Positions 39,524-48,748 of a DNA stretch of 64,000 bases are shown one piece after another. Numbering within the stretch: position 1 is the first letter of the stretch; every line of letters begins with the position of its first letter. The position numbers and the translations under genes were made by a program. The DNA is taken from NCBI RefSeq assembly GCF_003330845.1, contig NZ_CP026121.1:6243501-6307500 (forward strand). Reading direction: 5' to 3'. The notes under the pieces are model-generated. The model did no database searches. It was not told where the DNA came from and worked only from the letters and a program-made list of their open reading frames with translations. The stretch comes from Streptomyces sp. Go-475 (GTDB lineage Bacteria > Actinomycetota > Actinomycetes > Streptomycetales > Streptomycetaceae).

Positions 39524-42361
39524 TCAACCGGAGAAGCCGACGTGCGCGAGCCGCAGCGGGCCGCGCAGCCTGAGATGCACGTCGTGCACGCCCGCGGCGA
39601 CGACGGGCGCGGCGACGGAGACGTAGTCGTACGGGCCCGAGGTGGGTTTCGCGGGCGACAGCACCGCGAGCGCCGGGCCGCCGTCGAGGGACAGCTCGAC
39701 CGAGCCCTCGCCGGCCACCTCCACCGTCACCTCGGTGATGCCGGGCCCGAAGTCGCAGGCGCGGTAGACCAGTTCACCGGATGCCGCGTCCACCGGCGTC
39801 ACCGCGTCGCCCGACACCTTCGTCCGGTCGACGATGTCGATGCCGCGCTGCTCGTCGAAGCCGGCGGCGGCCAGGCCGTTCGCGACGACGGCGCGGGGCA
39901 GGGTGGGCTCGCCGTCGAGCGTGACGGTCGTCCGCAGCCGGACGTCCTCGCTGGAGGCCCCGGCCAGCAGCTCGTACGCCCCGGGCTCGACGCGCCACCG
40001 GTCCTGCGCCACATCCCAGAACGCGAAGGCGGACAGCGGGATCTCGAAGCTCAGCTCGGCCGTCGCGCCCGGGGCGAGGGTGACGCGGCGGTGGTCCAGC
40101 AGTTCCCGGCGCGGACGCGGCACGGACGCCCCGACGGCCCGGCCGTAGAGCTGGGCGACCTCGTCGGCCGTGACCTCACCGGAGTTGGTGACGGAGAAGG
40201 AGACCCGCACCGCCCCGTCCTCGACCCGGGCCGTGAGGCCGCCGTACGTGAACGACGTGTACGACAGGCCGTGTCCGAAGGGGAACAGGGGCGTGCCCTC
40301 GAAGTACAGGTACGTCTGGCGGCCACCGATCACGTCGTAGTCGAGCAGGTCCGGCAGGTCGGCGTCGTCGGCGTACCAGGTCTGCGGCAGACGGCCGGCG
40401 GGGGAGACGTCACCGGCCAGCACGCGGGCCAGGGCGGTGCCGGCCGCCTGGCCGCCGTGCGCGGTCCACAGCACGGCCGCGAGGTCGGCCGGGTCGACGG
40501 CGTACGGGTAGGCCGAGACCAGCGCCAGCACCGTCACCGGGTTCGCCGCCCGGGCGGCCCGCAGCAGCCGCTCCTGCTGCCCGGGCAGCCGCAGGGTCGT
40601 CCGGTCCTCCGTCTCACGGCCGTTGATGTGCGGATCGTTGCCCGCCACGACCACGACCACGTCGGCCGCCGCGGCGGCACGCGCCACCGCCTCCTCGCCC
40701 CGCTCGGTGACGACCAGCTCGAACACCTCGGGATCTTCGTCGGCAACCTTCAGGCCGTCGGCGGAGACACAGACATGGCGACCCGTTCCCAGGTGCTTCA
40801 GGAGGTGCCCGTGTCCGTGCGGTTCCAGGCTGAACGTCTCCTGGACGACCCAGCCGCCCGGCTGGTCCGCGGCGGCGCGGACGTACCCGTCCTCGGCGAC
40901 CGAGAGGTAGCGGCCGTCGGGCGCCCGCAGGGTCAGCACGCCCCCGCCCCAGTCGGCCAGCGCCAGTTCGGTGCCGGTCGCGTCGGTGGTGAGCGCGGGC
41001 AGGTCGGTGCGGCCCGCGAGCAGCGCCGGGTCGAGCGCGCCCTCGGCGCCGCGCACCTCCTCGGCGGCGTCCTCGGCCGCCGGCACGTGCACGAACGCGC
41101 CCGCGGCGGTCTTCAGCCGGACCCGGTCGACGCCCTCCGCGAACTCCACCCGGTCCGCGCCGAACCGCTCGTACAGGCCCTCCAGCGGGGTCGAGCGGTG
41201 CAGGAACGTGCCGCTGTACCAGTCGAGCTTGCACTCGTCGGCGAGCAGCCCGACCACCGCGACACGGGTGTCGGGGGCCAGCGGCAGCACCCCGTCGTTC
41301 TTCAGCAGCACGATCGCCTGCTCGGCGGCCTCCTGCGCGAGGGCGCGGTGCGCCGGGGTGTCGAACTCGCCGGTCGCGTCGTGCGGGTCGTGCTCCGGGT
41401 CGAACTCGCCGAGCCGGAAGCGGACCGAGAGCTGGCGGCGGACGGCCGTGTCGATGTCGGCCTCCGTCAGCAGACCGCGCTCCAGGGCGCCGCGCAGCCG
41501 TCCGGTGATCTGCGAGGAGTCCGTGCCGTGGTCGGTGAAGCTGTCGACGCCCGCCACGAGCGAGGCCGCGATGGCCTCCTCATGGGTGTCGAAGTAGTGC
41601 TCGAAGTCGACCAGGTTGCTCGGCGCGCCCGCGTCCGAGCAGACCAGCAGCTCCTGGTCGGTCCAGGTGCGCAGGTGCTCGGCGAGGAGCGGGGAGACGT
41701 GGTTGGGGCGGCCGTTGACCAGGTTGTACGCCGGCATCACCCCGGCCACCGCGCCCGCCTCGACCGCCGCGCGGAAGGCCTGCAGGTCGTACTCGTGCAG
41801 CACCCGCGGGCGCACCGAGCTCGACGTCGTGGCCCGGTCCGTCTCGTTGTTGTGGGCGAGCCAGTGCTTCAGCACGGGCGCGGTGCGCCAGTAGGTGGGG
41901 TGGTCGCCGCGCAGGCCGTGCGTGTAGGCGGTGGCGATCGCCGAGGTGAGCCTCGGGTCCTCCGCGTAGCCCTCCTCGTTGCGGCCCCACAGCGGGTGGC
42001 GCAGCAGGTTGACGACCGGCGCCCAGACGTTGAGGCCGACCCGGTCGTCCCGGGCGCGCATCGCGCGGACCTCCTTGGACACCGCGTCGCCGACGCGCCG
42101 CACCAGCTCCGGGTTCCAGGTGGCGCCGAGGCCCACCGCCTGCGGGAACATCGTCGCCGGGCCCATCCACGCCACGCCGTGCAGGGCCTCCTGGCCCGTG
42201 CGGAAGGCGGCGACGCCGAGGCGCTCGACGGCGGGTGTGAACTGGTGCAGAAAGGAGATCTTCTCGTCGAGGGTGAGCCGCCCCAGCAGATCGTCGACGC
42301 GCTCCGCGAACGGAAGCTGCGGATCGCGGAACGGTTCGGTGGGCGGCGTGTGTGCGGTCAC
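39524..42361 (-). CDS. GH3 beta-glucosidase with inserted beta-trefoil-like domain and C-terminal CBM6-like module
   Basis: 945-residue enzyme without a signal peptide, so cytoplasmic. The GH3 N-domain has nucleophile D243 in LLVCSDAGA. The GH3 C-domain is interrupted at about residues 412-555 by a fascin/ricin-like insert (LTLRAPDGRYLSVAEDG). A fibronectin III-like domain and a CBM6-like beta sandwich follow. It would remove glucose from imported xyloglucan fragments. GTG 42361 is preferred (GGGAT upstream) to the longer frame at 42439. A LacI-type operator lies 36 bases upstream. Other beta-glycosidic specificity is possible. Confidence 0.85.
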   Translation of the reverse strand: MTAHTPPTEPFRDPQLPFAERVDDLLGRLTLDEKISFLHQFTPAVERLGVAAFRTGQEALHGVAWMGPATMFPQAVGLGATWNPELVRRVGDAVSKEVRAMRARDDRVGLNVWAPVVNLLRHPLWGRNEEGYAEDPRLTSAIATAYTHGLRGDHPTYWRTAPVLKHWLAHNNETDRATTSSSVRPRVLHEYDLQAFRAAVEAGAVAGVMPAYNLVNGRPNHVSPLLAEHLRTWTDQELLVCSDAGAPSNLVDFEHYFDTHEEAIAASLVAGVDSFTDHGTDSSQITGRLRGALERGLLTEADIDTAVRRQLSVRFRLGEFDPEHDPHDATGEFDTPAHRALAQEAAEQAIVLLKNDGVLPLAPDTRVAVVGLLADECKLDWYSGTFLHRSTPLEGLYERFGADRVEFAEGVDRVRLKTAAGAFVHVPAAEDAAEEVRGAEGALDPALLAGRTDLPALTTDATGTELALADWGGGVLTLRAPDGRYLSVAEDGYVRAAADQPGGWVVQETFSLEPHGHGHLLKHLGTGRHVCVSADGLKVADEDPEVFELVVTERGEEAVARAAAAADVVVVVAGNDPHINGRETEDRTTLRLPGQQERLLRAARAANPVTVLALVSAYPYAVDPADLAAVLWTAHGGQAAGTALARVLAGDVSPAGRLPQTWYADDADLPDLLDYDVIGGRQTYLYFEGTPLFPFGHGLSYTSFTYGGLTARVEDGAVRVSFSVTNSGEVTADEVAQLYGRAVGASVPRPRRELLDHRRVTLAPGATAELSFEIPLSAFAFWDVAQDRWRVEPGAYELLAGASSEDVRLRTTVTLDGEPTLPRAVVANGLAAAGFDEQRGIDIVDRTKVSGDAVTPVDAASGELVYRACDFGPGITEVTVEVAGEGSVELSLDGGPALAVLSPAKPTSGPYDYVSVAAPVVAAGVHDVHLRLRGPLRLAHVGFSG

Positions 42362-42396
42362 GTGGGGATCCCTTGCACTGGATCGGCGAGGCGCTT

Positions 42397-42410
42397 TCGA
42401 AGCGCTTCGA
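42397..42410. promoter_or_regulatory. LacI-family operator (GH3 side)
   Basis: Perfect TCGAAGCGCTTCGA, with the typical central CG step of LacI-family sites, 36 bases upstream of the GH3 start. Confidence 0.88.
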
Positions 42411-42556
42411 TGCTGATTCGACGACGGGTCGGGTGTCAAGAGACCGACGCCATCACTTCAAGCGGTGCATGAGGAAAGGTCCCTTCTCGCGCCCGGCAGG
42501 AAGTTTGGGAACGACCCTTGTGCACCCTGGGGCGTTCACTTAACCTCACAGCAACA

Positions 42557-42570
42557 TCGAAGCGCTTCGA
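42557..42570. promoter_or_regulatory. LacI-family operator (transporter side)
   Basis: Second perfect TCGAAGCGCTTCGA, 118 bases upstream of the binding-protein ATG, where it could cover the transporter promoter. Confidence 0.88.
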
Positions 42571-42688
42571 CTACGGGAACCCCGGTTGCATGGGTCGAAG
42601 GCTCGCTTCAGCTCAGCCAGTTCCACTCGAGACACCGCAGCCGACGGCCTCCGCCGGGTGTCCTGGTGCGCCATGAAGGGTTGACGCA

Positions 42689-44377
42689 ATGACGCCGAAC
42701 GCCGCCTCCGCCTCCTCCGGACCGAGCCGGAGAAGCTTCCTCGCCTCCACCGCGGTCGCCACCGCAGCCGTGGCGGGCGGGATGCCGCTGCTCTCCGCCT
42801 GTGGTGGCGGGCAAGAGGGCCAGAAGGAGGGGGCCACGTCGGGCAAGGACGCCGCGAAGATCCTGCCGGCCTACGTCGCGTCGAACGTCGCGACCCCCGA
42901 CATCCCTTCGAAGAACGGCTCGCCCGTCGGCTTCACCAGGGCGATCCCGGCGGCCGAGCTGAAGACCTCGGTGCCGCAGAAGCTCGGCAGCGGCGGCCGA
43001 CTGACCATCATGGCCCCCTACTGGGGCACCCCGCCGAAGGGCGACAACCCCTACTACACGGCCATGAACAAGGCCATCGGCGTGGACATCACCTGGCAGA
43101 ACCAGGACGGCGTCACCTACGACCAGAAGCTCGGCGCGATCCTCGCCTCCAGCGACATCCCCGACGCCGTGGTGGTGCCCGACTGGAACCTGACGGGCCG
43201 GATACCCAGCGCGATCAACGCCAAGTTCGCCGACCTCGGCCCGTACCTGTCCGGCGACAAGGTCAAGGACTACCCGAACCTCGCGGCGGTGCCCACCGAC
43301 GCCTGGCAGCGAGGCATCTTCGGCGGCCAGCTCCGCGCCATCCCGATGCCGAACTCCCGCGTCACCAGCATGGCGACCATGTACCGCAAGGACCTCTTCG
43401 CGAAGAAGGGCTACTCCCTCCCGAAGAGCCCCGACGAGTTCCTGTCCTGGGCCAAGGAGGCGACCGAGCCCAGGGCGAAGCTCTGGGCCTGCGACGACAT
43501 GAAGTGGTCGGCCCTGCAGATCTTCGGTGTCCCGCCGGGCGGCGACAAGGCGCTGTGGTGGAACCTGGAGGACGGCAAGCTCGTCAACCGCATCGAGACC
43601 GAGCAGTACCTGGAAGCCCTGGAGTGGGTGCGCAAGCTCTACGCGGCGAAGGTGGTCCACCCGGACGCCGTGTCGGGCAAGGCGGGCGGCATGGCGGCCA
43701 ACCGCTTCACCGCCGGACAGGTCCTGGTCTACAACAACAACATCTCCGACTGGTGGGGCAAGACCGCCGAACAGCGGACCCAGAACCCCGACTTCGAGAT
43801 GGGCGTGTTCGACATCTTCGGGCCCGACGGCGGTGACCCCACGCTGTGGGCCAGTCAGCCGGGCGGCATGTTCACCTTCGTCAGCAAGAAGGCGAGCAAG
43901 CAGCAGATCAAGGACTTCCTCGCGCTCTGCAACTACTGCGCCGCTCCCTACGGCACCAAGGAGTTCATGCTCACCGCCTACGGCGTCGAGGGCACCGACT
44001 ACACGGTGAAGGGCGGCCTGCCGGTCAAGACGCAGCAGGGCATCAACGAGGTCAGCAGCACCTACGACCTCACGGGCAACCCGGCGCCGTACGTCGCCTA
44101 CCCCGACTTCCCCGACATCACCCGGGGCATCGTCGAGTGGCAGCAGCGCATGGGCGCCTTCACCAAGAAGACCACCTTCTACGGGCTGACCGTCACCGAG
44201 CCCACCCGCTGGGCCAACCTCGCCGACGACTTCGAGCAGCTCGAGGACGACGTCGTGCGCGGCCGCAAGAAGATCAGCGACGTGCAGCAGGCGGTGTCGG
44301 ACTGGAAGAAGAAGGGCGGCGACGACCTGCGCGACTGGTACAAGAAGCTGCTCGACGACAACGGCTCGGCGAACTGA
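42689..44377 (+). CDS. Sugar ABC transporter substrate-binding lipoprotein (Tat)
   Basis: A 562-residue family-1-type solute-binding protein, larger than usual monosaccharide binders (400-450), consistent with a long oligosaccharide. The Tat signal SRRSFLASTAVATAAVAGG precedes the lipobox LSAC. The mature domain contains YDQKLGAILASSDIPD and many Trp residues for sugar stacking. It resembles the LplA/complex-carbohydrate group. AAGGG lies 7 bases before ATG 42689. First gene of the operon controlled by the operator at 42557; xyloglucan oligosaccharides are the inferred ligand. Confidence 0.88.
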   Translation: MTPNAASASSGPSRRSFLASTAVATAAVAGGMPLLSACGGGQEGQKEGATSGKDAAKILPAYVASNVATPDIPSKNGSPVGFTRAIPAAELKTSVPQKLGSGGRLTIMAPYWGTPPKGDNPYYTAMNKAIGVDITWQNQDGVTYDQKLGAILASSDIPDAVVVPDWNLTGRIPSAINAKFADLGPYLSGDKVKDYPNLAAVPTDAWQRGIFGGQLRAIPMPNSRVTSMATMYRKDLFAKKGYSLPKSPDEFLSWAKEATEPRAKLWACDDMKWSALQIFGVPPGGDKALWWNLEDGKLVNRIETEQYLEALEWVRKLYAAKVVHPDAVSGKAGGMAANRFTAGQVLVYNNNISDWWGKTAEQRTQNPDFEMGVFDIFGPDGGDPTLWASQPGGMFTFVSKKASKQQIKDFLALCNYCAAPYGTKEFMLTAYGVEGTDYTVKGGLPVKTQQGINEVSSTYDLTGNPAPYVAYPDFPDITRGIVEWQQRMGAFTKKTTFYGLTVTEPTRWANLADDFEQLEDDVVRGRKKISDVQQAVSDWKKKGGDDLRDWYKKLLDDNGSAN

Positions 44378-44403
44378 TCCGGGGCTCAAGCAAGGAGAAG
44401 GCC

Positions 44404-45444
44404 GTGTCCCACAGCACGGTGCCTCAGGCGACGACCGAGGCGAAGACGCCCGCGAGCACTCCGGCGAAGTCCGGCGGCGGCGCCGGAGACCGGGCCCGCG
44501 GCAGGAAGAACGCGGGAAAACTGAGCCTGAGGCTCAGATTCAGGCGTGACCGCGCGCTGATCTTCATGGTGCTGCCGGCGGTCCTGCTGATCCTGGTCTT
44601 CAACTACATACCGATCCTCGGCAATGTGGTGGCCTTCCAGGACTACGACCCGTACGCCGGCGACAACGGTTTCGTCGCCATCCTCAACAGTCCCTGGATC
44701 GGCTTCGAGCAGTTCGAGCGGATCTTCGCCGACTCGGCCTTCTGGCACGCGGTGCAGAACACCCTGGTGCTGTTCTTCCTGCAACTGGTGCTCTACTTCC
44801 CGATCCCCATCCTGCTCGCGCTGCTCATCAACAGCGTCGTCAGGCCACGGGTCCGGGCGGTCGCCCAGGCGGTCATGTACCTGCCGCACTTCTTCTCCTG
44901 GGTCCTCGTCGTCACCGTCTTCATGCAGATCTTCGGCGGCGCCGGGATCATCGCCCAGACCCTGCGCGCGCACGGCTACGAGGGCTTCGACGTGATGACC
45001 GACCCGGAGGTCTTCAAGTACCTGGTCACGGCCCAGACCGTCTGGAAGGACGCGGGCTGGGGCATCATCGTCTTCCTCGCCGCGCTCTCCTCGGTCTCCA
45101 ACGACCTGTACGAGGCGGCCGCCATGGACGGCGCCGGACGCTGGCGGCGCATCTGGCACATCACGCTGCCCGCCCTGCGCCCGGTGATCGCCCTGCTGCT
45201 CGTGCTGCGCGTCGGCGACGCCCTCACCGTCGGCTTCGAACAACTCCTCCTCCAACGACAAGCCGTGGGTGTCGACGCCTCCGAGGTCCTCGACACCTAC
45301 GTGTGGTGGAACGGCATCCGCAACCAGGACTTCAGCTACGCCGCCGCTGCCGGGCTCGTCAAGGGCGTGGTCGGTCTGGCGCTCGTGCTGATCGCCAACA
45401 AGGTGGCCCATCTCATGGGCGAGCAGGGGGTGTACAAGAAGTGA
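44404..45444 (+). CDS. Sugar ABC transporter permease, LplB-type
   Basis: A 346-residue permease of the CUT1 group. About 50 polar residues come first, then six helices and the EAA loop LYEAAAMDGAGRWRRIWHITLP. GTG 44404 is chosen for the AAGGAGAAGG just upstream. It starts 26 bases after the binding-protein stop and overlaps the second permease by four bases (GTGA). Confidence 0.9.
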   Translation: MSHSTVPQATTEAKTPASTPAKSGGGAGDRARGRKNAGKLSLRLRFRRDRALIFMVLPAVLLILVFNYIPILGNVVAFQDYDPYAGDNGFVAILNSPWIGFEQFERIFADSAFWHAVQNTLVLFFLQLVLYFPIPILLALLINSVVRPRVRAVAQAVMYLPHFFSWVLVVTVFMQIFGGAGIIAQTLRAHGYEGFDVMTDPEVFKYLVTAQTVWKDAGWGIIVFLAALSSVSNDLYEAAAMDGAGRWRRIWHITLPALRPVIALLLVLRVGDALTVGFEQLLLQRQAVGVDASEVLDTYVWWNGIRNQDFSYAAAAGLVKGVVGLALVLIANKVAHLMGEQGVYKK

Positions 45445-46394
45445 CCGCCGTCCTCGACACTCCGCCCGGCGACACGCCGCGGGTCAGGAAACCGAGCCGC
45501 TGGGCCGCCCCGCCCCGCCCCGTCTGGGAGGAGCCGCCCTCCAAGGCCGGGCTGGCCGGCAAGGGCATCGCCCTGACCCTGGCCTGCCTGTCCATCCTCT
45601 TCCCGCTGTGGATCGTCATCGTCACCAGCCTCCAGTCGAAGGAGACCATCGACGAGGCCGGCGGTCTGGTGGTGATCCCCAAGGGCATCACCTTCGTCGC
45701 CTACCAGGAACTCCTCAGCGGCGGCCAGGTCCAGAGAGCCACCCTGGTGAGCATCGGTGTGACCCTGGTCGGCACGCTGTTCAGCATGACGGTGTCGGTG
45801 CTGTGCGCCTACGGCCTGTCGCGCAGCGGCTCGCTCGGCCACCGCTGGATCCTGATGACCCTGCTGGCGACGATGTTCTTCGGGGCCGGTCTCATCCCCA
45901 CCTATCTGCTGGTGCAGGCCCTCGGTCTGACGGACACCTATCTGGCGCTGATCCTGCCCAGTGCCGTGAGCGTCTTCAACATCCTCGTGCTGCGCGCCTT
46001 CTTCATGAACATCTCCCAGGAGCTGATCGACAGCGCCCGCATCGACGGCGCCGGCGACTGGCGGATCCTGTGGAAGATCGTTCTGCCGCTCTCCCGCGCG
46101 GTCCTCGCGGTGATCGCCCTCTTCTACGCCGTGGGCTACTGGAGTGCCTGGTTCAACGCGTCGATCTACCTGAGCGACCAGGACATGATGCCGTTGCAGA
46201 ACGTGATGATCCAGCTGGTGCAGATGCAGCAGCGTCCGGTGGGGCTCCAGGCGCAGATCAACACCGGCCAGCTCTCGCCGCTCGCGATCCAGATGGCGGT
46301 GATGGTGCTGGCCCTGCTGCCCGTGGCCGTCCTCTCCCCGTTCGTCCAGAAGCACTTCAAGAAGGGCATGCTCACCGGCGCCGTCAAGGGCTGA
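45441..46394 (+). CDS. Sugar ABC transporter permease, LplC-type
   Basis: A 317-residue permease with six helices and the loop LIDSARIDGAGDWRILWKIVLP. It has the usual C-terminal QKHFKKGMLTGAVKG of LplC-like proteins. GTG 45441 overlaps the LplB stop. No ATPase follows, so the pair must use an ATPase encoded elsewhere, in Streptomyces usually MsiK (known for several sugar importers). Confidence 0.9.
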   Translation: MTAVLDTPPGDTPRVRKPSRWAAPPRPVWEEPPSKAGLAGKGIALTLACLSILFPLWIVIVTSLQSKETIDEAGGLVVIPKGITFVAYQELLSGGQVQRATLVSIGVTLVGTLFSMTVSVLCAYGLSRSGSLGHRWILMTLLATMFFGAGLIPTYLLVQALGLTDTYLALILPSAVSVFNILVLRAFFMNISQELIDSARIDGAGDWRILWKIVLPLSRAVLAVIALFYAVGYWSAWFNASIYLSDQDMMPLQNVMIQLVQMQQRPVGLQAQINTGQLSPLAIQMAVMVLALLPVAVLSPFVQKHFKKGMLTGAVKG

Positions 46395-46543
46395 CAACGC
46401 CCTCTCCCCGTAGGGCTGTCGACCGTCGTCGTCTGCGGCTGCCTCGTGGTCGACCGCGCCCACGGCGGAGCCGCATATCGAGCAGTGCCCCCCGCCCCTG
46501 AAGTGCGTCTCCCCACCCTTTCTCGTAGATCGAGGTATGTGTC

Positions 46544-48748
46544 ATGCACGCGTCTCGCCTCAGCAGAAGAACCGTCCTCGCCGGGACCGCGGCCGCCGCC
46601 GCGCTCACCACCGTCCCCTTCCTGCCCGGGCGGGCGCACGCCGCCGGATCGGCTGTCTCCGCCGGGCAGGCGTACCGCTGGCGCAACGTCGTCCAGGGCG
46701 GCACCGGCTTCATCACCGGAGTGCTGTTCCACCCCACCGTCCGCGGCCTCGCCTACGCCCGTACCGACATCGGCGGCGCCTACCGCTGGGACGACCGCAC
46801 CAGCCGGTGGATCCCGCTCACCGACCACCTCGGCTGGGACGACTGGAACCTGCTCGGCGTGGAGGCCATGGCCGTCGACCCGGCCCGTCCGAACCGGGTC
46901 TACCTCGCCCTCGGCACCTACGCCCAGTCCTGGGCCGGCAACGGGGCCGTGCTGCGCTCCGAGAACCGCGGGGCCACCTGGAAGCGCACCGACCTCACCG
47001 TGAAGCTCGGGGCCAACGAGGACGGGCGCGGATGCGGTGAGCGGCTGCTCGTCGACCCGCGCGACAGCGACACCCTGTGGCTCGGCACCCGGCACGACGG
47101 GCTGCTCAAGTCGACCGACCGGGGTGCCACCTGGAAAGCAGTGAGCTTCCCGGCCGCGCCCAGCGCCACCGGCCAGGGCGTCACGCTCCTGGTCGCGGCC
47201 GGCCGTACCGTCTACGCCGGCTGGGGCGACTCCGACGGCACGACCGCGAACCTCTACCGCACCGCCGACGGCACCACCTGGGAGGCCGTCCCCGGGCAGC
47301 CCGCGGGCACCGCCGCCAAGGTGCCGATCCGCGCCGCGTACGACCGGCACACCCGCGAGCTGTACGTGACCTACGCCAACGCCCCCGGCCCGAACGGCCA
47401 GTCCGACGGCAGCGTGCACAAGCTGCGCACCAGCAGCGGGAAGTGGACCGAGGTCACACCGGTGAAGCCCGGCGGGACCACGAGCGACGGCGGGACCGAC
47501 TCCTTCGGCTACGGCGGTGTAGCCGTCGACGCCCGCCGCCCGGGCACGCTCGTCGTCTCCACGAACAACCGCTGGGCCGAGATCGACACCGTGTTCCGCT
47601 CCACGAACGGCGGCCGCACCTGGACGTCCCTGAAGGACACGGCCGTCTTCGACGTCTCCGAGACGCCGTTCCTCAAGTGGGGCGGTGACCAGCCCAAGTT
47701 CGGCTGGTGGATCCAGGCCCTCGCCCTCGACCCGTACGACTCGAAGCACGTCGTCTACGGCACGGGCGCGACCCTCTACGGCACCCGCGACCTCAGGCAC
47801 TGGGCGCCGCAGATCCGCGGCCTGGAGGAGGCCTCCATCCGCCAGCTGGTCTCGCCCCCGACCGGTGAGGCGCACCTGCTCAGCGGCTCGGGGGACATCG
47901 GCGTGATGTACCACGAGCGGCTCACGGCGTCGCCCTCGCGCGGCATGGCGTCGAACCCGGTGTTCGGCACGTCGACCGGCCTCTCGCTGGCCGCGGCCAA
48001 GCCCTCGTACGTGGTCCGGGCGGGCTGGGGCGACAACGGCAACGGGGCCTGGTCGAACGACGGCGGCAGGACCTGGGCCCCGTTCAAGACCCAGCCGAGC
48101 ATGGCCAAGAGCGCGCCGGGGCCGATCGCCACCAACACCGACGGCAGCGTGCTGCTGTGGTCCTTCGGCACGAGCAACCCGGGTTTCCGCTCGGCCGACA
48201 ACGGCACCACCTGGTCCGAGGTCTCCTCCTTCCCCAAGGGCGCCGCCCCGGTCGCCGACCCGGTCGACCCGAAGCGCTTCTACGCCTTCGACACCACCAC
48301 CGGCACGCTCTTCGCCAGCACGGACGGCGGACTGACCTTCACCGCGCGGGCCGGCGGCCTGAACTCGGGCGACACCGAGTTCCAGCTCACCGCCGCCCCG
48401 GGCCGCTCCGGCGACCTGTGGCTGAGCCTGAAGGCGAACGGGCTGTACCGCTCGACCGACGGCGGAGCGACCTTCGCCAAGGTCGCCAGCTGCTGGGCCT
48501 CGCACACCCTCGGCTTCGGCAAGGCCGCCGCGGGCGCCTCCTACCCGGCGCTCTACATGGTCGGCGCCACCGAGACCATCACCGCCGTGTACCGCTCGGA
48601 CGACGAGGCGAAGACCTGGGTGCGCGTCAACGACGACCAGCACCAGTGGGGCTGGATCGGCGCCGCCATCACCGGCGACCCGCGTGTGTACGGCCGGGTC
48701 TACATCGCCACCAACGGACGCGGCGTCCAGTACGGGGAGCCCGTCTGA
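46544..48748 (+). CDS. GH74 xyloglucanase, secreted by Tat
   Basis: A 734-residue two-propeller enzyme with repeated BNR/Asp-box-like motifs (STDRGATWK, STNGGRTWTS, SADNGTTWSE, STDGGATF). The Tat signal SRRTVLAGTAAAAALTTV ends near AHA. YARTDIGGAYRWDD near the start of the mature chain is the GH74 hallmark and carries one catalytic Asp. No CBM is attached. GH74 enzymes cut the xyloglucan backbone. GAGG is 7 bases before ATG 46544. Its stop overlaps the GH42 start, so secreted and intracellular steps are co-expressed. Confidence 0.92.
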   Translation: MHASRLSRRTVLAGTAAAAALTTVPFLPGRAHAAGSAVSAGQAYRWRNVVQGGTGFITGVLFHPTVRGLAYARTDIGGAYRWDDRTSRWIPLTDHLGWDDWNLLGVEAMAVDPARPNRVYLALGTYAQSWAGNGAVLRSENRGATWKRTDLTVKLGANEDGRGCGERLLVDPRDSDTLWLGTRHDGLLKSTDRGATWKAVSFPAAPSATGQGVTLLVAAGRTVYAGWGDSDGTTANLYRTADGTTWEAVPGQPAGTAAKVPIRAAYDRHTRELYVTYANAPGPNGQSDGSVHKLRTSSGKWTEVTPVKPGGTTSDGGTDSFGYGGVAVDARRPGTLVVSTNNRWAEIDTVFRSTNGGRTWTSLKDTAVFDVSETPFLKWGGDQPKFGWWIQALALDPYDSKHVVYGTGATLYGTRDLRHWAPQIRGLEEASIRQLVSPPTGEAHLLSGSGDIGVMYHERLTASPSRGMASNPVFGTSTGLSLAAAKPSYVVRAGWGDNGNGAWSNDGGRTWAPFKTQPSMAKSAPGPIATNTDGSVLLWSFGTSNPGFRSADNGTTWSEVSSFPKGAAPVADPVDPKRFYAFDTTTGTLFASTDGGLTFTARAGGLNSGDTEFQLTAAPGRSGDLWLSLKANGLYRSTDGGATFAKVASCWASHTLGFGKAAAGASYPALYMVGATETITAVYRSDDEAKTWVRVNDDQHQWGWIGAAITGDPRVYGRVYIATNGRGVQYGEPV

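Larger units (their letters stand above)
42362..42688. other. 327-base divergent control region
   Basis: Gap between GH3 (minus) and the sugar transporter operon (plus). It contains two perfect copies of the LacI-type palindrome. No RNA gene or small ORF with a credible start is seen. Confidence 0.6.

Noticed and set aside
46395..46543. Fifth LacI operator before GH74
   Set aside because: Only partial matches such as GAAGTGCGTC occur; GH74 is more likely read from the transporter promoter.
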